From contig JACRKM010000096.1 of NCBI GenBank assembly GCA_016219765.1, forward strand, positions 1 to 5,831: a stretch of 5,831 nucleotides of DNA, given 5' to 3'. A model generated the notes under the pieces. That model had not been told where the DNA came from. It made no database searches and worked only from the letters and a program-made list of their open reading frames with translations. The position numbers and the translations under genes were made by a program. Positions 1-5,021 of this stretch are shown here, piece after piece; positions within the stretch are counted from its first letter, which is position 1, and each line of letters opens with the position of its first letter. The DNA comes from Candidatus Woesearchaeota archaeon. Lineage in GTDB: Archaea > Nanobdellota > Nanobdellia > Woesearchaeales > UBA11576.

Positions 1-106
1 CAGAAACAGACGAACATATCAGACTAGCTTTATAGACCGTATAAACGAAGAAAAAGTAGCACCCCACAACATTTTATGATAACTTGCAAACAAGCCGTTT
101 TTCCAG

Positions 107-121
107 ATAAATATTTATATG
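107..121 (+). promoter_or_regulatory. Candidate TATA box for the surface-protein gene
   Basis: A strongly AT-rich stretch (ATAAATATTTATAT) sits in an otherwise mixed-composition leader and resembles an archaeal TATA element. Initiation about 25 bases downstream would start the transcript near 136-142 and give an unusually long leader of roughly 150 nucleotides before the ATG at 295. A second AT-rich motif, TCTATAAT at 144-151, could be used instead, so the assignment is tentative. Confidence 0.45.
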
Positions 122-132
122 GGGTGTGTATC

Positions 133-195
133 CCAGACACTATTCTATAATAGCAAAAAAGGGGGGTCGCTGTCTGGACGTTCTGTGCAGACCGT
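133..195 (+). other. Leader region with competing short inverted repeats
   Basis: CCAGACA at 133-139 is complementary to TGTCTGG at 171-177. CTATT at 140-144 pairs with AATAG at 149-153 across a four-base loop. GTCTG at 172-176 can pair with CAGAC at 134-138 or with CAGAC at 188-192, but not both. A third option is ACG-TCTG (178-185) with CAGA-CGT (188-195) around one mismatch. The arms are short and could arise by chance. The promoter at 107-121 might start transcription after the first arm. This is recorded as a structure candidate, not a known riboswitch. Confidence 0.3.
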
Positions 196-224
196 AGCAG
201 GCTTTGTTATGTTTGACGCTCTAA

Positions 225-256
225 TAGTAGAGTAGTAAGTAGTATACAGTAGTAAG
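225..256 (+). repeat. Short TAGTA-type direct repeats in the leader
   Basis: TAGTA occurs at 225-229, 233-237, 240-244 and 250-254, and the 9-mer AGTAGTAAG occurs twice, at 231-239 and 248-256. The array lies 40-70 bases before the start of the surface-protein gene. It may be simple low-complexity sequence or a set of sites for a DNA- or RNA-binding protein; nothing in the sequence decides between these. Confidence 0.4.
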
Positions 257-294
257 CAATCGATAACCAGCTAAATGAAGCAGGGGGAAGGAAT

Positions 295-2481
295 ATGGCA
301 AACAAGACCGTTGTAACGATTCTGATGATTTTGATTTTAGCAATTAGTGCACTTGGTGTACTCGCTGTCGGCACTGTCAACGTTGTCGAATCAAGCGTAA
401 ACCTCACGGGCAACCATAATAGTGGTGTCCAAGGCAGTTTCAATGTTGAAAACACCGGCTCCACAAACCTTACTGGCGTTCTTTTGACAAGCACGAACCT
501 TGTATCAGGAACCCAGACCATTTCTTCAACGTCGGTTCAGATCAACCCTGCATCAATGAACCTCAACGCAGGTCAAAGTTCTCTGGCAGTAGTCACCGTG
601 AATGTTCCCAATCTTCAATTTGCAGGAACCTATACGGGAGCACTCACCGCAAAATTTGACGATTCTAATCAAGATTCTGCAGTGTTAAGCGTCACTGTCA
701 ACCCAAGCCCTGCTGCGGCTGTGAGTGCAAATGCACCAGTGGTCGTGCAAGGCACGAGCGGCCAACTCTTTGTCACTGTCAAGAACACAGGAAACACGAA
801 CCTCGTGAATGTTCCTTATACTCTGTCCGCAACGCTCAACAATGGCGCTGAAACCATCACGCCCAGCGAAGCAACAAGCGGAACTGTGACTGTAAATTAC
901 ATCAGCCCAAGCGTTCCTGGCCAGACAATGCTAGCATTCACTTTCAATGTTCCTTCAAATAAACCTGCTGGCACGTACAGCGGCACATTCCAGTTGACTG
1001 TCGGTGGATCGCTGCTCACCCAGCCAGTCTCAGTTGTCGTCAATAACGTAAACCCGTCTGTAGTCTTACCGGCAGTGCAGTTTGACCAGAGCGAGCGTGA
1101 AATGACGGTCTCTAAGCCATTCAACCTCGTCAATAATGGTGGGGTGGCGCTGACTGGAATTACGCTGACGTCAAGCGTTGCCAACACTACGTTTAGCGGA
1201 GTGCCAGCAACACTTGCACCGGGAGCAGTTGCGACTGTCACAGTGAACAGCTATGTTCCGAAGAAACAAGATTCTGGTGTCAAGCAGGTCGGAGTAATGA
1301 CATTCACGTCAACCCAAGTCACGGCCACTGCGCCTCTCAAGATGAACGCAGTAAGCAATCTGCGCTTTGATAAGGTACAGGTGGCGGTTGGCGATGGCAG
1401 CTTCGATACAGTTTCGGCGAGCGGCGACTCAGTCAGCGACGATGCAAAGCCCCACGATAAGTTTCAGACCAAGGTAATTCTTGAGAACCTGTTCTCGTCA
1501 GGCAGCAAGACCAGCATTGAAGACGTCAAGATTGATGCAGTATTCAAAGGAGTGGGAGAAGACGGCGACGATGTAGACGGCGAGTCTGATGAGTTTGATA
1601 TAGACGAAGATGACAAGAGCGATGCTGTAATGATCGACTGGGATGAGGATGTCATCAACAATGCAGCTGCTAATGGCGATCATGAGATGGTTCTCACTGC
1701 GGAAGGAACGGACGAGAATGGAGCACGCCACAGCGCAACATTCACAGTCAAGGTCAATGTCGACCGGGAGAATGGCGTTGACGCAACACTCACAAAGCTT
1801 TCTGTCAGTCCTGCGTCCGTCGATTGCGGTGAGAGCTTCGTCTTGTCGGTCGACGGCGAGAACCTCGGTGAGAAGAGCGACAAGCATGCAGCATTGGAGC
1901 TCGTGAATTCGGCGCTCGGTATCAGCGTCAAGAAGGAGTTCAAGCTTGGCGACTATCAGGATGATAATTGCGACGCGGTCGAGAAGCCTGATAAGAGCTG
2001 CCGCGAGTTCAGTTACGATCAGTCGTTTATGGTGCCTTCGAGTGCATCAAGCGGAACATACGCGATCAAAGCGCGTTTCCTATACGATACCACTAAGGAA
2101 GGCGACAGTAAAACCGTTGATGTTACAGTGGTCTGTGACAAATCGACAAGCAGCACAACAACTTCGGGAAGCGGATCAAGCGGCTCGGCGACATCAACAA
2201 CAAGTGCGCCAAGCAAGCCAGCCACAACAGCGCAAGGCAGCGGCACGACCGCATTGTCTTCAACTGGTACGAAGGCTTCAAACGTTGAAGTGCTCTTTAG
2301 CGGTCCACAAGCAAGCGCACCAAGTGCAGTCGCGGCTGCAAGAGAGCCAACGAAGCTCACTGATCTCTCAATGCAGAAGAGTTTCACAGACAGCAGAGCA
2401 TTCTTGATGCTGCTCGCTCTTGCAAACCTTGCGATGGTCGCAATCATCATGGGCCTCATTGCCCGCGTGATGCGCAAGTAA
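295..2481 (+). CDS. Putative S-layer-like surface protein, secreted and membrane-anchored
   Basis: This 728-residue protein is very probably a cell-envelope protein. Residues 1-25 form a signal sequence (short basic start, then a hydrophobic core). Residues 28-137, 138-250 and 255-345 read as beta-sandwich modules with repeated 'N-T-G-x-T-N-L' and 'A-G-T-Y-x-G' signatures typical of Ig-like/NEW3/CARDB folds. Residues 354-495 form a fourth module with a very acidic loop at 421-443 that suggests cation binding. Residues 498-615 form a fifth module with Cys511, 559, 569 and 614, which could make two disulfides. A Ser/Thr/Gly/Ala-rich stalk follows (616-662), and the chain ends in a hydrophobic helix (702-723) with a basic tail, RVMRK. 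N-glycosylation sequons occur at Asn36, 58 and 297. The last two modules match my memory of Woesearchaeota/Pacearchaeota proteins annotated 'putative S-layer protein'. The start is chosen for the GGGGGAAGG tract just ahead of it. The surface location is well supported; the S-layer role is inferred. Confidence 0.8.
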   Translation: MANKTVVTILMILILAISALGVLAVGTVNVVESSVNLTGNHNSGVQGSFNVENTGSTNLTGVLLTSTNLVSGTQTISSTSVQINPASMNLNAGQSSLAVVTVNVPNLQFAGTYTGALTAKFDDSNQDSAVLSVTVNPSPAAAVSANAPVVVQGTSGQLFVTVKNTGNTNLVNVPYTLSATLNNGAETITPSEATSGTVTVNYISPSVPGQTMLAFTFNVPSNKPAGTYSGTFQLTVGGSLLTQPVSVVVNNVNPSVVLPAVQFDQSEREMTVSKPFNLVNNGGVALTGITLTSSVANTTFSGVPATLAPGAVATVTVNSYVPKKQDSGVKQVGVMTFTSTQVTATAPLKMNAVSNLRFDKVQVAVGDGSFDTVSASGDSVSDDAKPHDKFQTKVILENLFSSGSKTSIEDVKIDAVFKGVGEDGDDVDGESDEFDIDEDDKSDAVMIDWDEDVINNAAANGDHEMVLTAEGTDENGARHSATFTVKVNVDRENGVDATLTKLSVSPASVDCGESFVLSVDGENLGEKSDKHAALELVNSALGISVKKEFKLGDYQDDNCDAVEKPDKSCREFSYDQSFMVPSSASSGTYAIKARFLYDTTKEGDSKTVDVTVVCDKSTSSTTTSGSGSSGSATSTTSAPSKPATTAQGSGTTALSSTGTKASNVEVLFSGPQASAPSAVAAAREPTKLTDLSMQKSFTDSRAFLMLLALANLAMVAIIMGLIARVMRK

Positions 2482-2490
2482 GTGCTAAAC

Positions 2491-2518
2491 TTTTTCAATT
2501 TTTTATACTTTTATTTTT
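2491..2518 (+). terminator. T-rich transcription terminator after the surface-protein gene
   Basis: The stretch starts ten bases after the stop codon and holds several runs of four to six T with no preceding stable hairpin. This is the usual form of archaeal intrinsic termination. It implies that the downstream pair of genes has a separate transcript. Confidence 0.6.
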
Positions 2519-2561
2519 CAATGCGCTAAGATTTACACTAGTTGTTTGAGCTAATGCTAAA

Positions 2562-2577
2562 ACTTACGAACGTAAGT
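2562..2577. repeat. Perfect inverted repeat, possible operator
   Basis: ACTTACG and CGTAAGT form perfect 7-bp arms around a two-base AA spacer, about 60 bases ahead of the next gene's ATG. The two-base loop is too tight for a good RNA hairpin, so a dimeric regulator's binding site is more natural. No clear TATA box is visible in the intergenic region, so its position relative to the promoter is unknown. Confidence 0.45.
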
Positions 2578-2637
2578 AAGTGTGTCTGACCGGTGGCGGT
2601 TACGAGCTTTTGACAAACAGCTTTGGAGGGGTTTTAC

Positions 2638-3159
2638 ATGAGTATATCAGGAATTGTGGGACGGACGGTATCTGCAGGCGCCATTCTTGCGGCGTTGGGG
2701 GCGAATGCCTCGTGTGCTAAAGCCACCAGCGATGCGTGTTGTGTAAAGAATATGTACTACTTGGTCGGCAAAGCGGGCTTTGAAGCCGATGGCGTTTTAC
2801 CCGACGGCAGAAAAATGCATTATGCAGTTAGAGAAAGGTTTGAACCTCCCGTTTCTCTTCCTCCTGAAGGAAATCTCGTAGAAAGGGTCGAAATTACACA
2901 GGAGAATCCGAATCTATGTATTTTGCTTGAAGACTACAACCAAGATGGAGGTGTGGATTCTTCCCGGGTGGGCTCGCCGCGTACGGAACTGGGAAGGGAC
3001 GGCCCTGTGGTCGTATGCGATTACAGCATTTTTGAAAAGGCAACAGCAGAAGCTATCTGGCGTGATGCCGATAGGCTCTTTCGCGAGGTTAAAGTCGCGC
3101 TTAATGTTGAGGCGCGGTTACACTACTACTCGCAACCTAGCAATCCCCGAGAATTATGA
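2638..3159 (+). CDS. Hypothetical exported protein with an EF-hand/dockerin-like loop
   Basis: The 173-residue product is not recognised as a named family. The ATG at 2638 is preferred because a strong SD, GGAGGGG (2625-2631), precedes it by six bases; an upstream in-frame TTG at 2623 overlaps that SD. Residues 3-24 are small and hydrophobic and end in Ala-x-Ala/Ser-Cys, resembling an export signal with a weak lipobox-like Cys26. A Cys34-Cys35 pair follows, with further cysteines at 94 and 127. Residues 99-107 (DYNQDGGVD) resemble the calcium-binding loop of EF-hand and dockerin domains. Residues 131-157 look like an amphipathic helix. Together these suggest a small extracytoplasmic, calcium-binding, perhaps disulfide-bonded protein. 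It is followed closely by the next gene (11 bases between stop and preferred start), so the two probably share a transcript. Function is unknown; export is likely but not certain. Confidence 0.75.
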   Translation: MSISGIVGRTVSAGAILAALGANASCAKATSDACCVKNMYYLVGKAGFEADGVLPDGRKMHYAVRERFEPPVSLPPEGNLVERVEITQENPNLCILLEDYNQDGGVDSSRVGSPRTELGRDGPVVVCDYSIFEKATAEAIWRDADRLFREVKVALNVEARLHYYSQPSNPREL

Positions 3160-3170
3160 TGGTGAGAAAC

Positions 3171-3551
3171 ATGTGGAGAAAATTACAGCGCGAAGATCAT
3201 TTGCAGTATAGAAAAGCCCTTTTGAGTGCCATACAGGAAGACTTGATCATTGGCACGAAAGATGGTCAAGATGTCGCATATATTGAAATGCGTTGGGAAG
3301 CGGCGTTCGGCTTGCCGCAGGTAAATCGCTACTACTTTGAGAACAATCAACCAGCAGGATTTGAGCGTGAACGCAGCGCTGGGCGCGTCTCCTGGCCCCT
3401 CGATCGGCCAGCAATACCGGATCGCTACAGGGAGCATTTTGCTGAGCTTGCTGAAGAAGTGCCGGGCATCAAAGGTAACTTGGAAACATGTGTGGCGTTG
3501 CTCGGAAAACCAGGTCCAAAGTACAATCCACTGCAAGAAAGCGGCTTTTGA
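3171..3551 (+). CDS. Hypothetical soluble protein, co-transcribed with the preceding gene
   Basis: This 126-residue product is not recognised. The start at 3171 is chosen because a classic archaeal SD, GGTGA (3161-3165), lies five bases ahead. An alternative in-frame ATG at 3156 overlaps the previous stop codon in an ATGA arrangement and would add five residues. No signal peptide or membrane segment is visible. The chain begins with a charged helix-forming stretch, continues with a mixed region rich in aromatic residues (around 37-58), and ends in a Pro/Gly-rich tail. It has a single cysteine near residue 106. The tight spacing after an apparently exported protein suggests a shared process, but nothing in the sequence says which. 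A T-rich tract follows. Confidence 0.65.
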   Translation: MWRKLQREDHLQYRKALLSAIQEDLIIGTKDGQDVAYIEMRWEAAFGLPQVNRYYFENNQPAGFERERSAGRVSWPLDRPAIPDRYREHFAELAEEVPGIKGNLETCVALLGKPGPKYNPLQESGF

Positions 3552-3570
3552 TTTGGAGTGATTAACGAAC

Positions 3571-3592
3571 TTTTTGTTTTATTGTTTCTTTT
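3571..3592 (+). terminator. T-rich terminator after the two-gene unit
   Basis: Runs of T interrupted by single G, A and C residues begin 20 bases after the stop codon, with no hairpin ahead of them. This fits archaeal termination, although the same AT-richness marks the start of a compositionally different segment. Confidence 0.45.
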
Positions 3593-3601
3593 AAATTCAA
3601 A

Positions 3602-3608
3602 GGTGATC
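3602..3608 (+). promoter_or_regulatory. Archaeal SD site fixing the start at 3612
   Basis: GGTGATC is a full complement to the 3' end of archaeal 16S rRNA, three bases before ATG 3612. It favours this start over the in-frame GTG at 3558, whose extra residues are a hydrophobic run encoded only by the T-rich intergenic tract. Confidence 0.7.
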
Positions 3609-3611
3609 AAA

Positions 3612-4118
3612 ATGATAAATTTAGCAGGAGTTGAGGAAGCAGACGAACACATTCAAGAAGAATTATGTTTAGCTGGAATTGAACTTGTTCGAGGAGAAAA
3701 AAGTGAAGGAGAAGTTCCATATTCTATATCCGGAAAACTCTGTGATTGGACGTTTAATCGTGCTTGGTATTATTGGATGGCTTCTGCTCAAGATGGGAAT
3801 GGTTTACCACTTGAAGTTGCGGCTCAAATGCACGAAAGAAAATATCCGATATTTGGGAGAAGACAATAAAAAAATTATGGACGAGTAATAAGGGTTGCAG
3901 GACATTGTGGTGGTCCACATCCAAGAGAATGGGCTTTCCCAAATGATAAGGTTTTACAAGCAAAATTAAAGAAGTTGGGAAAAGAGTCCGCAACTTATGG
4001 CGAATTAGCAGATTTATGTAATCAGGGAATAATCCAAGCACCAAGATTTGTAACTTCTTATCACATTGACAATCAACTTGGATTAAATGAGTTTGCCAGA
4101 GTTCTCCGAGAACTTTAA
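3612..4118 (+). pseudogene. Interrupted gene of an uncharacterised phage/bacterial-type family
   Basis: The frame opens at ATG 3612, runs 85 codons to TAA at 3867-3869, then continues in the same frame for 83 sense codons to TAA at 4116-4118. Both halves look like genuine protein. The first holds a W-x-F-x-R-A-W-Y-Y-W segment and L-P-L-E-V-A; the second holds R-V-A-G-H-C-G-G-P, S-Y-H-I-D-x-Q-x-G-L-N and a helical end. From memory, these motifs occur in this order in one uncharacterised family of about 150-200 residues found in bacteria and their phages. The interruption lies between the W-Y-Y-W and A-G-H-C-G parts. Losing one G at 3855-3857 and gaining one G at 3885 would remove the stop and read G-E-D-N-K-K-I-M-D-E-V-I-R-V-A-G. 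The gene is visibly AT-richer than its neighbours, which suggests transfer. It could be a pseudogene, a sequencing artefact or, less likely, recoded. The SD and start are intact. Confidence 0.7.
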
Positions 4119-4130
4119 GACGCCAACCTC

Positions 4131-4140
4131 TTTTTTATTT
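4131..4140 (+). terminator. T-rich terminator after the interrupted gene
   Basis: TTTTTTATTT begins 12 bases after the second stop codon and is consistent with archaeal U-tract termination. It lies just outside the left target duplication of the following mobile element. Confidence 0.5.
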
Positions 4141-4180
4141 AGAATTGCCTTTCTTGTATTTGTTTAGCTACTGTTTCACG

Positions 4181-4286
4181 CAGCGCCGCCACCGACCTGC
4201 GAGCTAGCGAGGAAAGGATACGATCGCACAGCTCTTGGAATACTCATTCCACTCTCACATACATAGCGAGCGTCGTGGCGGCGCTG
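4181..4286. repeat. Internal 12-bp inverted repeat of the MITE-like element
   Basis: CAGCGCCGCCAC (4181-4192) is the exact reverse complement of GTGGCGGCGCTG (4275-4286). GAC/GTC extends the pairing inward past one bulged base. The GC-rich arms contrast with the AT-rich terminal repeats. TAGCGAG occurs twice inside, at 4205-4211 and 4264-4270. Confidence 0.8.
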
Positions 4287-4294
4287 TGAGAGTG
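4250..4294. repeat. 10-bp hairpin in the right half of the MITE-like element
   Basis: CACTCTCACA (4250-4259) pairs perfectly with TGTGAGAGTG (4285-4294) around a 25-base loop. Its right arm overlaps the end of the 12-bp internal arm by two bases, so the two foldings compete only slightly. Confidence 0.7.
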
Positions 4295-4318
4295 ATTAGC
4301 TAAACAAATACCCTTTCT

Positions 4319-4705
4319 TTAAAATTGCATCTTCTGCCCTTTCAGGCTGTTGAGCGCATCAAGGTAGCCGCTTGCCATGCGGGAGTACTTGACTCGGTGG
4401 ATCTTCTCTTTCACACCGCGGATGAAATTTGAGATTTTCTCTTCAGCGCCATCATCATCTTCGATGAGGATGTTGACGAAACAATCCAGCGGATTATCAG
4501 AAAGAACGCTTGAGTTTTGGCTTTTGACTGCATTCTTAACTTGCAAAAGAATCTTGCTCGCGTCATCTTCAGGCGTTAAGAATTTGCAAGGGTATGTGAG
4601 CATCCGATCTTTACCATCGCTGTAGAAGACCTTCAAGTTGCCCCCGTCTTTGAGTGAGAGATTCTCAACCTCGATTCGTTGGAAGCGGATGGTTTTGGTT
4701 TGCAT
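4319..4705 (-). CDS. Conserved-looking hypothetical protein, 128 residues
   Basis: I do not recognise this family. The product is small, soluble and rich in charged residues. It appears to have a beta-rich first half (about 1-45, with alternating hydrophobic residues) and a helical second half (about 50-62 and 87-125). A strongly acidic turn, I-E-D-D-D-G-A-E-E, lies at 81-89. No metal-binding motif or membrane segment is seen; the two cysteines (40 and 75) are isolated. ATG 4705 has no SD ahead but lies about 28 bases from a clear TATA box, so the mRNA is probably leaderless. That arrangement and codon use like L15e support a real gene. The stop codon touches the target duplication of the neighbouring element; whether the original terminator was displaced cannot be seen. 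Its place beside rpl15e and a zinc-ribbon gene hints at RNA or translation-related work, which is only an inference. Confidence 0.75.
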   Translation of the reverse strand: MQTKTIRFQRIEVENLSLKDGGNLKVFYSDGKDRMLTYPCKFLTPEDDASKILLQVKNAVKSQNSSVLSDNPLDCFVNILIEDDDGAEEKISNFIRGVKEKIHRVKYSRMASGYLDALNSLKGQKMQF

Positions 4706-4728
4706 GGTGCGGAGGCAGTTTGATGTTG

Positions 4729-4737
4729 TATTTATAG
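4729..4737 (-). promoter_or_regulatory. TATA box of the 128-residue hypothetical gene
   Basis: On the minus strand the motif reads CTATAAATA, close to the archaeal consensus. Its centre is about 28 bases before ATG 4705, so transcription should start at or within a base or two of the start codon. No SD is present, consistent with a leaderless transcript. Confidence 0.65.
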
Positions 4738-4738
4738 T

Positions 4739-4774
4739 TTTCTTGTATTTGTTTATGTAGTACGCAGCACTGCC
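4739..4774. repeat. Partial relative of the left end of the MITE-like element
   Basis: TTTCTTGTATTTGTTTA at 4739-4755 is identical over 17 bases to 4150-4166, which covers the outer part of the element's left repeat plus six flanking bases. After a gap of different length, both copies continue with ACGCAGC (4178-4184 and 4762-4768) and then a similar stretch ending in GCC. No matching right end was found nearby. It may be a decayed or truncated second copy. Sharing of flanking TTTCTT could also mean a common target preference. Confidence 0.5.
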
Positions 4775-4790
4775 AGGGCGAGACTTAACA

Positions 4791-4820
4791 GCAGAAAAGC
4801 AAAAGGAAACAAAAGAAGAA
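4791..4820 (-). terminator. T-rich tract after the zinc-ribbon gene
   Basis: Read on the minus strand, this begins 17 bases after the stop codon and holds four runs of three to four T broken by single C or G residues. It is a plausible archaeal U-rich terminator, without a hairpin. Confidence 0.45.
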
Positions 4821-4837
4821 CAGTTTAAATTACTTAT

Positions 4838-4999
4838 TTACCGATCAGGCATATTCTCCACTGCACGCAGCACGTCGGATGCGGATGCTTCACGGCGCAG
4901 CGACCCAACCTTAGAACAGTAAGGACAGGATCTTGGGTCCCCTTCTCGCTTGTATTCAAAACGGTAGTTGCAGTTTGCACATCTAAATTTGCCTGCCAT
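4838..4999 (-). CDS. Small zinc-ribbon protein, 53 residues
   Basis: This short gene encodes a basic protein with two CxxC knuckles, Cys7/Cys10 and Cys25/Cys28, separated by 14 residues. This is a classic four-cysteine zinc-ribbon layout. The segment F-R-C-A-N-C-N-Y-R-F-E-Y followed by D-P-R-S-C-P-Y-C-S-K-V-G fits small archaeal rubredoxin-like or ribosomal-type zinc ribbons. Residues 34-37 are basic (L-R-R-E) and the remainder forms a short helix. It is not L37ae: it is too short and the order differs. It is not a good RpoP match either, because that subunit has a different cysteine spacing and a basic end. No SD precedes ATG 4999, but a TATA box lies about 27 bases upstream, so the transcript should be leaderless. 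It may bind RNA or the transcription/translation machinery, given its neighbour rpl15e. The exact role is unknown. Confidence 0.85.
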   Translation of the reverse strand: MAGKFRCANCNYRFEYKREGDPRSCPYCSKVGSLRREASASDVLRAVENMPDR

Positions 5000-5021
5000 G
5001 CAGGATTGTAGAATTTACAAA

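Larger units (their letters stand above)
4148..4319. mobile_element. MITE-like element with 15-bp inverted ends and 8-bp target duplication
   Basis: The element spans 4156-4311 (156 bp). Its ends, GTATTTGTTTAGCTA (4156-4170) and TAGCTAAACAAATAC (4297-4311), are perfect inverted copies. CCTTTCTT directly abuts both sides (4148-4155 and 4312-4319), as expected for an 8-bp target duplication. No open frame inside could encode a transposase, so movement would depend on an element elsewhere. Several insertion-sequence families make 8-bp duplications, so the parent is not assigned. A second pair of perfect 12-bp arms lies inside (4181-4192 with 4275-4286), as does a 10-bp pair (4250-4259 with 4285-4294); the single-stranded form or RNA could therefore fold extensively. 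The insertion separates two convergent genes and its right duplication overlaps the stop codon of the minus-strand gene. A bidirectional terminator is an alternative reading but does not explain the exact flanking duplication. Confidence 0.75.

Noticed and set aside
29..45. TTTATA-gaccg-TATAAA inverted repeat
   Set aside because: The arms are six AT-only bases, common by chance in AT-rich leaders, and no gene start is suitably placed for it.
2..79. Open stretch of 25 codons entering from the left edge on the plus strand
   Set aside because: It could be the tail of an upstream gene, but another frame is open over 3-35 as well and neither has a recognisable motif, so it cannot be supported.
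1464..1943. Several overlapping open frames on both strands inside the surface-protein gene
   Set aside because: They are low-complexity shadows of the Asp- and Ser-rich coding sequence, lack their own SD sites, and conflict with the well-supported 728-residue frame.
2019..2498. 159-codon minus-strand frame opposite the end of the surface-protein gene
   Set aside because: It is the antisense of the Ser/Thr/Ala-rich stalk and membrane segment; its apparent composition follows from that, and there is no promoter or SD.
3558..3611. GTG start extending the interrupted gene upstream by 18 codons
   Set aside because: The extension is encoded by the T-rich terminator-like tract, and the full GGTGATC site directly precedes ATG 3612.
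3183..3652. Minus-strand frames opposite the second unknown gene
   Set aside because: They overlap a plus-strand gene with a clear GGTGA start site and have no start signals of their own.
4865..4873. ACGCAGCAC matching 4762-4770, a possible third element fragment
   Set aside because: It is only nine bases, lies inside the zinc-ribbon coding sequence where it encodes ordinary residues, and has no adjacent terminal repeat.
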